A stretch of 64,000 bases of DNA from Lotus japonicus (taxonomy: Eukaryota; Streptophyta; Magnoliopsida; Fabales; Fabaceae): positions 9,984,501-10,048,500 of the forward strand of contig NC_080043.1 in assembly GCF_012489685.1 (NCBI RefSeq), written 5' to 3'. Every line of letters begins with the position of its first letter. Within the stretch, counting starts at the first letter, position 1. The notes beneath the pieces were generated by a model. That model had not been told where the DNA came from, searched no databases, and saw only the letters and a list, made by a program, of their open reading frames with translations. Positions 1-9,747 of the stretch are shown here, one piece after another. Position numbers and translations under genes: made by a program.

Positions 1-36
1 CCTCAGAAGGAACACCAAGGGATACTTGGCTGCTGA

Positions 37-249
37 TTAGTGTATCTTCTGATGAGAGCAGAAGTGTGGTTCTGGTGACATCTCCGTTCTGGACAAAATT
101 TCATCTTCAGATACTTCAGAATGAGAAGCTAGGAACCAACTCTTCTTCTGATGACGCAAGTCAGAAGTTGTAGTAGCATCTTCTGATGTTGTTGCTTCTG
201 GTTCGTCAAGTTCTGAGTCTTTGTTTCTATCTGAAACAGTCATGCTCAT
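37..249 (-). pseudogene. Copia pol linker remnant (between integrase and RT)
   Basis: A 70-codon minus-strand stretch rich in Ser, Glu, Asp and Thr. This is the composition of the low-complexity linker that separates integrase and reverse transcriptase in plant Copia polyproteins. It lies on the same strand as, and downstream of, the gag and protease remnants. Assignment rests on position and composition only. Confidence 0.45.
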
Positions 250-347
250 CTCTACAAGCTTTTTCAGCTAGCTTTGACTTGTCAGAGTCAAGCTTATCAT
301 TAATTCTAACATGAATAGCGTTCAGACTATCAACAGAGGGGTTCTTA

Positions 348-530
348 TCAAAAACCAATGATTCCTTGACCAAATCTTACTGTACTGATGCCTCCAAGAT
401 CAACTTCACCTTCAGGTTCAAGTTTTGGATCTTGGGACATATGCCTTTCTCCCGTCATGTGTTGCCTGCATCCACTGTCCAGATTCCATGGTTGGAGTTT
501 CGATGGACCTATTGAGGATATCTGCAACAT
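348..530 (-). pseudogene. Copia protease remnant
   Basis: A minus-strand stretch of 60 codons containing LDSGCRQHMTGE, which matches the aspartic protease active-site motif (DSG) and the following HMTG of plant Copia elements. It sits downstream of gag on the same strand. It breaks off after about 60 residues where the rest of protease and integrase should follow, so it is a deletion remnant. Confidence 0.75.
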
Positions 531-606
531 ATATAATCTTATCCCTAGGTACCCACTTTCTGGGTCCTTTCTTGTTAGTTAGCCCAGAAGTTCTGACAAC
601 TTTGGG

Positions 607-2109
607 TCATTCAACAGGATAATATAAAGGAATTTGAGCATGATATTTTGACATTGAGAAAGTTCCTTTCTTAAGAGATGATGGAGCAACTTCAGAAGGT
701 TTAGAATGACCAATGTCATATATTCCAATTCTGCTTACGCCATAGATCATTGAAGCCATTAAGCTTCTGTCTACGCTTTTAGCCAGGAATCTTTGAAAAG
801 ACTTTTCATACTTAGATTCATTTCTACAATCAGAGGCATCACAAGCAACTATTTCTTCTAACTTAGCAATCTGGTTCTTAAGCACAGAGTTAGAATTTAC
901 CAAAGCATGATTATCATTTTTCAAATCAGAAATAATTTTCTCATGTTCAGAAGGAGTCTTAGTAGCAGCAGATAAGTCCTTTTTCAACTTTTTATGCTTA
1001 GACAATAAAGAGTTATACTTATCCATGATATCAGACAAAGCATGTTTCAGTTCAGAGGTTGAGAAAGAAGCGAATACCTCATTTTCATCGTATGAGTTAT
1101 AATCTCCTTCTGATGCTGAGTCAGAGTCAACTGCATCCTTTGACTCTGCTCCTTTGTCTTTGACAATAGCCATGAGTCCTTGAACTTCACCATCAGAGTC
1201 AACATCCTCTGACTCTGATTCATCAAAAGTCACCATCAGACTTTTCTTTGGTTTGAAATGCTTCTTTGACTTTTTGTCCTTTGATGAGCCTTTGTATTTG
1301 CTCTGCCTGTGCTTCCAGATGCAGTTGAGCTTTCTGGATATCAGAGTCAGCTCATTTTCATCAGAATATTCTGATGCTTCTTCAGATTCTTCTGCTTCTG
1401 CTTGGAGAGCCTTAGCCTTTTCAGATTTGGATTTCCAGGCTATAGACTTCTTCTTCTGATCCTGATGTTCAGCACGCTTTAGTTCATGACACTTTAGTAT
1501 GCTTATGAGTTCTTCCAAACTCATCTGCTCAATATTTCTAGTTAGCTCCAAGGAAGTTATCAAAGGCATCCAGCTTTCAGGAAGACCTCTAAGGATCCTC
1601 ATGACATGATCAGCAGCGGTGTAGCTTTTGTTGAGGGGTCTTATTCCAGCAATAATCAACTGGAATCTGGAAAACATATCCTCAATGGATTCGTCAGGTT
1701 CCATTTGGAAGGATTCATACTGCTTGATCAAAGACAACGCCTTTGTCTCTTTTACCTTTTTGTTTCCTTCATGTGTCGTCTTTAAGGAATCAATGATACA
1801 CTTAGCGGAATCTCGATCAGTAATTTTCTCATATTCTTCATATGAAATGGCACTTTGCAGAATAGATCTTGATCTGTGATGATCTCTGAACTCCTTCTTT
1901 TGATCTTCACTCATCTTCTTCCTTGGGATCTTTACACCATGTTCATCGACAGGAGGGGTGTAGCCATCAACAACAAAGTCCCAGAGATCAGGATCAAAGC
2001 CAAGAAAGAAGCTTTTGATTCTGTCTTTCCAGAAATCAAATCTCTGACCATCAAAGATAGGTGGTCTTGCACTGTATTGATATTTGCTTGTAGTAGTGGT
2101 GGAATCCAT
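607..2109 (-). CDS. Copia gag protein (UBN2-type) lacking a zinc knuckle
   Basis: A 500-residue gag. The N-terminus (about residues 10-40, PPIFDGQRFDFWKDRI) and the region to about residue 220 match the capsid-like gag domain (UBN2 family) of plant Copia elements. An acidic, Ser-rich middle (about 240-340) and a predicted coiled coil (about 350-420) follow. In related elements a CCHC zinc knuckle lies just before the Lys-rich segment KKHFKPKKS; here only KGSSKDKKSKKHF is present and no CX2CX4HX4C motif exists. The start ATG lies 60 nt downstream of the primer-binding site. The reading frame is open throughout. Gag would form the particle that packages element RNA; without the knuckle, RNA binding should be impaired. 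Confidence 0.8.
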   Translation of the reverse strand: MDSTTTTSKYQYSARPPIFDGQRFDFWKDRIKSFFLGFDPDLWDFVVDGYTPPVDEHGVKIPRKKMSEDQKKEFRDHHRSRSILQSAISYEEYEKITDRDSAKCIIDSLKTTHEGNKKVKETKALSLIKQYESFQMEPDESIEDMFSRFQLIIAGIRPLNKSYTAADHVMRILRGLPESWMPLITSLELTRNIEQMSLEELISILKCHELKRAEHQDQKKKSIAWKSKSEKAKALQAEAEESEEASEYSDENELTLISRKLNCIWKHRQSKYKGSSKDKKSKKHFKPKKSLMVTFDESESEDVDSDGEVQGLMAIVKDKGAESKDAVDSDSASEGDYNSYDENEVFASFSTSELKHALSDIMDKYNSLLSKHKKLKKDLSAATKTPSEHEKIISDLKNDNHALVNSNSVLKNQIAKLEEIVACDASDCRNESKYEKSFQRFLAKSVDRSLMASMIYGVSRIGIYDIGHSKPSEVAPSSLKKGTFSMSKYHAQIPLYYPVE

Positions 2110-2169
2110 GAGTTTTTCACACTGGCCCGGATCTACTGAACACTGTTAAGTGTGGTAATCAGAACTTGC

Positions 2170-2181
2170 GCTCTGATACCA
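2170..2181 (-). other. Primer-binding site (initiator-Met tRNA type)
   Basis: On the minus strand this reads TGGTATCAGAGC, complementary to the 3' end of plant initiator-Met tRNA. It is two bases inside the LTR end at 2184, which fixes the LTR boundary and the element's orientation. Confidence 0.9.
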
Positions 2182-2710
2182 ATTGAAGGTGTGAAAAACG
2201 AATAGAAGGGGGGGGGGTTGAATAGCGTTTTCAATATAAAAACTTTCCCCTTAAGATTTAAAGTAAATCTTTTCGGTTTCTCTAAGATAGATGGTGCAGC
2301 GGATAAAGATAGAGAGAAGAGAAAAGCACACAAGTATTTTATCCTGGTTCACTTGATAAATCCCTCAAGCTAATCCAGTCCACCCGTTAAGGTGATTTCT
2401 TCCTTCTTAGAATGAAGGCAATCCACTAATCAGATAATTGTTACAACTGCACTTGAAACCTACAAGTGACTAACAATACACTGACTTAGCTCACACTAAG
2501 ATTCACTCTCTTAGTCTTCTTAAGGATACTGACCTACCCGGTCCCTTAAGGAAAATCAAACAACTGTTAGAGGTTGGTGTTTACAAAGGTTTGCTTCTAA
2601 ATAAGCTGAGTGTAAACTAAATAAGAACAGATGAAGAAAGTAGAGGCTTGAATCTTTTCTTGTATTGCAGCTCTTGGTTTTTCCCTCTTAGCTTTCTTCT
2701 TTTCTTCAGC

Positions 2711-2718
2711 CTTTTATA
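2711..2718 (-). promoter_or_regulatory. LTR TATA box
   Basis: TATAAAAG on the minus strand inside the LTR, about 530 bp before its inner end and upstream of gag. It is the best promoter candidate for this Copia element. Confidence 0.5.
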
Positions 2719-3012
2719 GTCCAAGGTGCAAAGGATATTTCTGTTGAGAGAATATGACCGTTGGAGGGCATTTCTGGAACTTCCAGAACCTGCTGTGGCT
2801 GAACCTTGGTAGGTAGGCTTTTCAGAATAGTACACTGCTCTTGTACTTCTTGATAGAGACATTTGCCTTTAACCAATGACTTCTGATCAGAGTTATGCTT
2901 CGTGTTGGAACTTGTGAAGCTTGGTGATCAGAGTCAGAGGGATGCTTGGATCCTCTGACTTTCGTAACTTCTGCTTCTGGACCTTCAGAGCTTCTGGACC
3001 CTTAGAGCTTCT

Positions 3013-3153
3013 GGTCTTCAGATCTTCTGATCCTCAGATCTTCTGATCCTCTGATCCTCTGATCCTCAGATCCTCTGATCCTCAGATCCTCTGATCCTCA
3101 GATCCTCTTATCTTCAGATCCTCTGATCCTCAGATCCTCTGATCTTCAGAACT
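3013..3153. repeat. Imperfect tandem repeat in the LTR
   Basis: About 140 bp built from variants of the 8-base units GATCCTCT and GATCCTCA, with some GATCTTCT units, usually alternating to give a 16-bp period. It lies in the U3 part of the Copia LTR. Confidence 0.8.
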
Positions 3154-3217
3154 TCTGACGAATATATCTTCTGGTGTCAGAATCAGAACCTGTTTGTCAA
3201 AACACTCAAGACAAACA

Positions 3218-3380
3218 TTAGAGTATCATAGTTGTTCATCCACAAATAAATACTTGTTATCATCAAAACATAGAGTTGTACCACATGACCAAATCTTGAT
3301 CTTACAACAACATCATCTTCTTCATTTTTCTTCACCGTCTCCCTCCTTCACTCTCTTTCGTATACCTCATCATCTCAACG

Positions 3381-3436
<56 letters not shown>

Positions 3437-3486
3437 GTTCGATTCGATTCAACCTCTTCCCTCCGTTGAATCCATGGCCGCAGCAG
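3218..3486 (+). promoter_or_regulatory. 5' flank, 5' UTR and first 13 coding bases of the DEL/E2F-like pseudogene
   Basis: Between the Copia LTR and the Gypsy element lie 269 bp of host DNA. They hold pyrimidine-rich sequence typical of a plant 5' UTR, a CT microsatellite and an ATG at 3474 followed by GCCGCAGCAG. The reading frame resumes after the Gypsy element at 12590 and encodes the start of an E2F-like protein. The host promoter is therefore squeezed to about 250 bp between two retrotransposons. Confidence 0.7.
3383..3433. repeat. (CT)n microsatellite
   Basis: About 25 uninterrupted CT dinucleotides in the presumed 5' UTR of the DEL-like gene. CT-rich leaders are common in plant genes. 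Confidence 0.95.
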
Positions 3487-6323
3487 TGTAACACCCCAAT
3501 TTCTCAACTGAGGAGTCACATTAGTAACCTAACAAAGTCTAAGGACCAATCTGCAATCCCTAAAAACCAAGGGAATTTTTTTTCTGTAAAACAACTAAAC
3601 ACTTCGGCTAAAAGGTTGGAAACATACCATAACTTTATTTAGATAACTTGTTTCCCGATATACAGTAATAATAGTTTACAATACCATAAGTAAGGTTCAG
3701 AATAAACATGCGCACTTTAACAGTGGCGGAAGCAAGACTTTAATAACAGAGTTCTCATAAAGTAAAAGAGACTCCAACATAATCCACAAGAAGAGAAGCA
3801 AAGCTGCTTCTCATACCTCTACTCCACCGCTTACAACTCGATCTCCAACTCGAGTAGCTATGCCTCGGCGGAAGGATCTCCATCGCCTAATAGCGTTAAG
3901 CGCCCAAACAACAAGTAGCAAATAGAAAGGGTTAACTCCATGCAATTACCATGTATAAAAGAGAAAAATCATGCTGTTCGAATTTAATTACCTGGCATGG
4001 TAAATAACTAGCAACATAACTCAACTCATATATCAACAACTTAAACATAAATCGGACTCAGATAATAATAACCTCAACAATGTAACATCAAATCAGATAT
4101 CAATAAACCAATACGAAAATCCAACAACATAGGGTCAGGTGTTAGTTCCCTATAATGCAACTATATGCTGCTAACAAAATGGATCGATCAATATCGTCTC
4201 TCAAGACGGGACAATGATAGGACACACCTCCTCATCGCCACTTATAACGTCATACATGACGGGACAATCATAGGACACACCTCCTAATCGCCACTTAACG
4301 TCACACAAGACGGGACAATCATAGGACACACCTCCTGATCGCCACTTAGCACCTCGCAAGATGGGACAATGATAGGACACACCTCCTCATCGCCACTTGA
4401 CTCAAGCCCTATATGCCAAGTCAGACAATAACAAAGCCCACCCAAGGACCAATCCAAAGTAACCACATGTTCCATCCACTAGGAAGCAGTAACGACAGAA
4501 ACCAGTAAACGGCCGAAGCCTCTCAAAAAACATTTTCCAAATTCAGCATAATAATCATCATCATCTGCCAATCAATATAAACATCTTCATCTCAAACACA
4601 GGCAGTGCGATAAAAGCATGCAAGACTCAAAGACGCTCTAAAACCGAGTTACCCTTACCTTCGTGAGTAGAAGTTGGGCATGGAAATTGCGAACCTAGAA
4701 CAAAGAAAACACAATCATCAACACAAGCTTCACTAGGAGCAACACGATCTACTAATACTAATCGAAATCGTAAAGAAAGCCTCTAAAGCTTCAGAGTTCC
4801 TATTTAGGCACAAATTGACAACGGAGACTTCGTTCGCTAAAACGAGCATAACTCGAGCTACAGAACTCAGAATGACACGAAACCGGCGCCAAAATTTCGA
4901 CAATTGAAAGAGCTACGCAATGGCTCAGGTCATAGAGACCCAAAAATTATTTTTGGACACGGTACCCAAGCAATTAGGTTTCGGCCACTATGGAAAATAG
5001 GGTTTTCGAACTTTTTCTTCGATCTAAATCAATTCACAAGGTAGTTTTAGGGTAAAACTAAGGCAAAGAAATTGTCGGAACAATTTTCGGACAATCGGGT
5101 CGAAATACGACTATCCAGGGGCATTTTGGTCCAAAATAAAGGCTCAAAACTTCAAAGTTATCAGTTCGGAAAACAAATTTGACAGCATTGATCCTCATGA
5201 CATCCGTGACAACAAATCCTAAAGGCACGAAGTCAGATTACAGCTTTTCGACAATAAAGTTTCGAAATGTGCGACTAATGGGGTTTTGAATCAATTTTTC
5301 AGATCTTGGACAACTGAATCGCAATCGGCGATTACTGACAGAGGTTTTAGACTCATGGGAACATAAGGAACATAACCCAACCAAGAAATCAAGGAAATCG
5401 GACAATTTTAGAAAAAGCTCAAAACTGTGAGCACAGAAACGACTTCAGAAACGCAACAGAAACAGTAAACAGAGGTAGGATTCATGCTAGTTACCTCAAT
5501 ACCTAGAAGTAGGGACGAACTGCACGAAGATTGGTCAAGTTTTCGCGAAAATTTCTCCTCTCCTCCTCTCTCCTTGCTCGCGGCCTTGAATGGGTGAGAA
5601 TGAAGAGATTTTGCTTTTTCGAGCTATTTATAGGCAGGTGAAATCGCGGGAAAATGAAAATTTCGCGATTCCGATTTTTGCAGCACGTCCACCGAGGAAT
5701 TCTAAGAGAGATTCTGGCGTCAGAATTCCAGAACTCAAAACAATTATCTATGATTTGGGAAAAACGATATCTAAAATCCCAAAGGCGGTGTAAGTTAATC
5801 TGTTCCGTTAAACTACTTTTTGCTGTGATGCTCAGACGACAAAACTTCCTTCTGAAGAAAGATTGGAAATGTCAAAACAAATCTGGCAACGCGGACGGAA
5901 ACTTCGTTAGAAGTCCCGAATAGAAAAAGTCTTCATCCATCGCTCGAATCTAGGGTTTCGAAGCAAGGAAATTAGCGTCGTCGGACTTCCGAAAAGTGAA
6001 TACTATCGTGCGTACAGTCCAGAGTTCCGAAATGAAACGCTGGTCGAAGGAAAAATAAAGAAAATCTTTAAATTTTCCCAGGATTCGAAATCTCACTTAA
6101 AACGTTGCTCTAAAGCGAAATTAGCCTATTCTGGACACGCTTGCCATAAGGCGGGTGTGCAGACGACTCGCTCTAATTCCTAAAATGACTACGCAACATT
6201 CCTCAAGCAATTCCTGAACTTTCTTCTTCATTAATCTTTCTCAAATATCAAACTCCTGTCACGCTTACACTGATTCTACGCGTGAGTCGGAAATTAGCTT
6301 GTTCTGAAAATCCAGGTCTTACA
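3487..6323 (-). repeat. Gypsy 3' LTR (2,837 bp)
   Basis: Begins TGTAACACCCC and ends TCTTACA on the plus strand. It is the same length as the copy at 9748-12584 with a constant offset of 6,261. It contains a roughly 57-bp tandem repeat at 4203-4398 and a TATA box at 5625-5632 (minus). Confidence 0.95.
4203..4398. repeat. Four tandem copies of a ~57-bp unit in the LTR
   Basis: Units share GGACAATNATAGGACACACC followed by TCCTNATCGCCACTT. The same array occurs in the other LTR at 10464-10659. Confidence 0.85.
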
Positions 6324-6348
6324 ATACTACCCCCCAAAAAGAAAGTTT
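6324..6348 (-). other. Polypurine tract of the Gypsy element
   Basis: On the minus strand this reads CTTTCTTTTTGGGGGGTAGTAT immediately before the 3' LTR start (TGTAAGACC). It would prime plus-strand DNA synthesis. Confidence 0.85.
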
Positions 6349-6360
6349 CGTCCTCGAAAC

Positions 6361-9300
6361 TTAAGGCTCAGTGAAGAGTTCCGGATACTGTTCCTTCATC
6401 CTCTCTTCTAGTTCCCAAGTAGCATCGCCCGTGACTTGGTTCCAAATCACTTTTACCAGAGGAACCTGCTTGTTCCTCAACTGCTTGATCCTACGTTCCT
6501 CAATCCTCATTGGTGCCACTTCAAAAGACAAGTTGTCTCTAAGCTGAATATCATCTTCCTTGATGATGTGAGAGGGATCAGGAATATACTTCCTCAATTG
6601 TGACACGTGTAGCACATCATGAATCTTGGAAAGAAAAGGTGGCAACGCAATCCGATAAGCTACTTTACCGACTCGCTCGATAATCTGATACGGTCCAATG
6701 AACTTCGGTGTCAGCTTCCTCGACTTTATCGCTCTTCCCACTCCGGTAGTTGGTGTCACGCGAAGAAACACATGGTCTCCCGCCTCAAACTCTAACTCTC
6801 TCCGTCGTGTGTCAGCATAACTCTTCTGTCGACTCTGTGACGTCCTCATCTTCTCTTGTATTTGCTTCACTTTCTCAGTAGTTTGTTGTACTAATTCAGG
6901 TCCAACGAGAAGATGTTCGCCATCTTGAAACCAACATAAAGGAGTTCTACATCTCCTCCCATACAAAGCCTCATAAGGTGTCATTCCAATACTAGCATGA
7001 AAACTGTTGTTATAAGTAAACTCGATCAACGGCAACAGCTCATCCCAGCTTTCTTGACTATCCAAAACACAGGCTCGCAGCAAGTCTTCCAATGACTGTA
7101 TTGTCCTCTCTGTCTGTCCATCCGTCTGAGGGTGATAGGCAGAGCTCAACCTCAACTTCGTCCCAAGCGCCTCGTGCAACGCCTTCCAGAAATGCGAAGT
7201 AAACTTCGGATCTCTGTCAGAAACAATACTCGATGGTACTCCATGAAGTCGTACAATCTCAGCGACATACACTTTTGCAAGTGCCTCCACATTGAACGTG
7301 GTCTTCACCGGTATGAAATGTGCTGACTTCGTCAGACGGTCCACAATGACCCAAATGGAATCAAATCTCTTCCTCGTAGCTGGCAAAGCTACCACGAAAT
7401 CCATAGAGATACTGTCCCACTTCCACTCCGGCACATCAAGTGACTGTAACATACCCGCAGGCTTTTGATGTTCTATCTTCGCCTTCTGACATGTCAGACA
7501 TGCCGCCACAAACTCTGCTACATTCTTCTTCATTCCTGGCCACCAAAAATTCAACTTTAGATCTTGATACATCTTTGTCGATCCCGGATGAATACTCAAT
7601 CTGCTCTTGTGACCTTCGTCAAGAATCATCCTTCTCAACTCCATGTCCAATGGTACGCAGACACGTCCTTTGCAACGCAGAATGTTGTCGGTTCCTACCT
7701 CAAAATCCGGCGCTTTTCCCAAAATGATCAAGTTCCGTTTCTCGATCAGCTCCTCATCTAACAGTTGTTTCACCTTGATCTCGTTCAGAAAATCACTAGT
7801 GATCGTCACCATCCCAAAGCTCAATTTTCCAGGTGTCACTTGCATACCCAAACTGAGGTCGCGAAAAGTCTCGATAAGTTCCAATTCCTTAATCATCAAC
7901 GATGAAACATGAATTGTCTGGCGACTCAGTGCGTCTGCTACAACATTTGCTTTTCCTGGGTGGTACAACAAAGTGAAATCATAGTCCTTGATGAATTCCA
8001 CCCAACGCCTTTGTCTCATATTCAGATCCTTCTGATCGAACAGGTACTTCAAGCTCTTATGATCACTAAAAACAGTGAAAGTGCTCCCATAAAGATAGTG
8101 CCTCCAAATCTTGAGCGCAAATACCACAGCCGCTAACTCCAAATCGTGCGTAGGATAGTTCCGTTCATGTATCTTCAATTGCCTTGAAGAATAAGCCACA
8201 CCCTTTCGGTGTTGCATCAACACACAACCCAAACCTTGGTACGAAGCATCGCAGTAAACCTCGTAGGGTTCCTTCTCTTGTGGTAATGTCAGAACTGGCG
8301 CGGTCGTCAAACGCTTCTTCATATCTTGGAAACTCTGTTCACAATCCTCTGTCCAAGCAAAAGGTTGGTTCTTCCGGGTGAGTTTCGTCAATGGTCCTGC
8401 AATCTTAGCAAAACCTTCGATGAATCGTCGGTAATATCCAGCTAAACCGATGAAACTCCTTATATCTGTCACAGTCTTAGGACGCTCCCATGCAAGTATC
8501 GCTTCCACTTTACTGGGATCCACAGCAATACCCTCCTTTGAGATGACATGTCCTAAAAACTTTACTTCTTTGAGCCAAAATTCACACTTTGTCGCGTTAG
8601 CATACAGTACCTTATCCCGAAGAACTTGTAATACTTGACGTAGATGTTCCTCGTGTTCTTCACGATTCCTCGAGTAGATCAAGATGTCGTCGATGAACAC
8701 CACAACGAAGCGATCCAAGAATGGATGAAAGATCCTATTCATGTAGTCCATGAATACAGCTGGTGCATTCGTAACTCCAAACGGCATCACCAAGTACTCA
8801 TAGTGCCCATAGCGTGTCCTAAACGCCGTCTTTTGAATATCCTCATCCTTGACTCTAATCTGGTGATATCCCGATCTCAGGTCAATCTTCGAGAAAATAG
8901 CAGCACCCTTCAACTGATCCATCAAATCGTCAATCCTTGGCAACGGATAACGGTTCTTTATCGTGACTTTGTTCAACTGTCGATAATCCACACAAAGTCG
9001 CGATCTTCCGTCTTTCTTCTTCACAAGCAGCACTGGCGCTCCCCACGGAGAAACGCTAGGTCGGATAAACCCCTTCTTGGTTAAATCTTCGAGTTGACTC
9101 TTCAGCTCAGTCAGTTCTGCCGGTGCCATACGATACGGTGCGATTGATATAGGTCCAGTGCCTGGGACTATATCAATTGTGAACTCCATATCTCTGACCG
9201 GAGGTATTCCAGGTACGTCTTCGGGGAACACATCCTCGAAATCTTGCACAACAGCAATTCCTTGTACTCCATTCTCCTTAGCTTCCACCACGGTTGTAGA

Positions 9301-9459
9301 CATGAGAGAACTCAAAGCTCCTTTCCTCAAAGAAAGCTTTGAAAAGTACGAGTTCAGGAACTCAGCGAGTCCAGCATCGGGAAAGATAACTACCTTATTG
9401 GCGCAATCAAGAAGAACATGATGGTGGGACAACCAATACATGCCTATGATCACATCCAA
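6361..9459 (-). CDS. Gypsy pol polyprotein, 5'-truncated (RT, RNase H, integrase, chromodomain)
   Basis: An open frame of 1,032 residues. It starts in the C-terminal end of the protease ([10 protein letters not shown]); no DTG/DSG active site precedes it because an in-frame TAG at 9460-9462 and then unrelated AT-rich DNA lie upstream. RT follows (about residues 85-290) with the catalytic FIDD near residue 255. RNase H begins with [10 protein letters not shown] near 405. The integrase has its HHCC zinc motif ending CLTCQKAK near 656, then catalytic Asp in MDF, Asp in SDRD and Glu in ER. The last 45 residues ([13 protein letters not shown]...ATWELE) resemble the chromodomain that guides chromovirus integration. 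All enzymatic motifs after the protease are intact, so the protein could act only if gag and protease came from another element. Confidence 0.93.
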   Translation of the reverse strand: MDVIIGMYWLSHHHVLLDCANKVVIFPDAGLAEFLNSYFSKLSLRKGALSSLMSTTVVEAKENGVQGIAVVQDFEDVFPEDVPGIPPVRDMEFTIDIVPGTGPISIAPYRMAPAELTELKSQLEDLTKKGFIRPSVSPWGAPVLLVKKKDGRSRLCVDYRQLNKVTIKNRYPLPRIDDLMDQLKGAAIFSKIDLRSGYHQIRVKDEDIQKTAFRTRYGHYEYLVMPFGVTNAPAVFMDYMNRIFHPFLDRFVVVFIDDILIYSRNREEHEEHLRQVLQVLRDKVLYANATKCEFWLKEVKFLGHVISKEGIAVDPSKVEAILAWERPKTVTDIRSFIGLAGYYRRFIEGFAKIAGPLTKLTRKNQPFAWTEDCEQSFQDMKKRLTTAPVLTLPQEKEPYEVYCDASYQGLGCVLMQHRKGVAYSSRQLKIHERNYPTHDLELAAVVFALKIWRHYLYGSTFTVFSDHKSLKYLFDQKDLNMRQRRWVEFIKDYDFTLLYHPGKANVVADALSRQTIHVSSLMIKELELIETFRDLSLGMQVTPGKLSFGMVTITSDFLNEIKVKQLLDEELIEKRNLIILGKAPDFEVGTDNILRCKGRVCVPLDMELRRMILDEGHKSRLSIHPGSTKMYQDLKLNFWWPGMKKNVAEFVAACLTCQKAKIEHQKPAGMLQSLDVPEWKWDSISMDFVVALPATRKRFDSIWVIVDRLTKSAHFIPVKTTFNVEALAKVYVAEIVRLHGVPSSIVSDRDPKFTSHFWKALHEALGTKLRLSSAYHPQTDGQTERTIQSLEDLLRACVLDSQESWDELLPLIEFTYNNSFHASIGMTPYEALYGRRCRTPLCWFQDGEHLLVGPELVQQTTEKVKQIQEKMRTSQSRQKSYADTRRRELEFEAGDHVFLRVTPTTGVGRAIKSRKLTPKFIGPYQIIERVGKVAYRIALPPFLSKIHDVLHVSQLRKYIPDPSHIIKEDDIQLRDNLSFEVAPMRIEERRIKQLRNKQVPLVKVIWNQVTGDATWELEERMKEQYPELFTEP

Positions 9460-9731
9460 TCCCTAAAGGGGTAAGCAGGTCAAGTTAGCTACAACGTTCT
9501 CTACCTAATACATGTTGTTCGATAATAACTAACTATGTATATACTTATATCAGATGTATAATTAACAATAACTAGCATAAGGTTATTCACTTACGAATAA
9601 CCTTCAAAAATAATCTATATAAACAGTAATCAAGCACACTCTTCCTCCGATTGACACCCCATCAATCGGTCTCAGAGTTCAAACATCTTAAGCAGGCACT
9701 CTACCCAAAAGCTCTGGTTTTCTAGACCAAA
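9460..9731. other. Deletion-scar region of the Gypsy element
   Basis: AT-rich DNA between the truncated protease and the primer-binding site. The first 40 bp still read as protease in the minus frame (VANLTCLPL before the TAG). The remainder shows no gag. In complete Tekay elements this interval would hold about 1.5-2 kb of gag plus protease. Confidence 0.65.
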
Positions 9732-9743
9732 GCTCTGATACCA
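9732..9743 (-). other. Gypsy primer-binding site (initiator-Met tRNA type)
   Basis: TGGTATCAGAGC on the minus strand, four bases inside the 5' LTR that begins at 9748. Confidence 0.9.
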
Positions 9744-9747
9744 CAAT

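Larger units (their letters stand above)
1..3217 (-). mobile_element. Copia retrotransposon, partial, cut by the left window edge
   Basis: A minus-strand Ty1/Copia element whose 5' LTR lies at the right. A primer-binding site matching the 3' end of initiator-Met tRNA, a gag ORF, a protease remnant with a DSG motif and a hydrophilic pol linker follow in order toward the left edge. Almost all of the integrase is missing between the protease remnant (348-530) and the linker (37-249), so this copy is deleted and non-autonomous. The RT and the other LTR would lie beyond the window. The bases after the outer LTR end, 3218-3222 (TTAGA), would be one copy of the target duplication; the partner is outside. 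Confidence 0.85.
2184..3217 (-). repeat. Copia 5' LTR (1,034 bp)
   Basis: The LTR has TG...CA termini on both strands: plus-strand TGAAGGTGTG at the inner end and ACAAACA at the outer end. The inner end abuts the primer-binding site. A TATA-like box (TATAAAAG on the minus strand, 2711-2718) fits the U3/R promoter. An imperfect tandem repeat occupies about 3013-3153. Confidence 0.85.

Noticed and set aside
5590..5923. Two ORFs (67 and 89 residues) repeated at 11851-12184
   Set aside because: They sit at identical places in both Gypsy LTRs, opposite to the element's transcription, and have no coding features.
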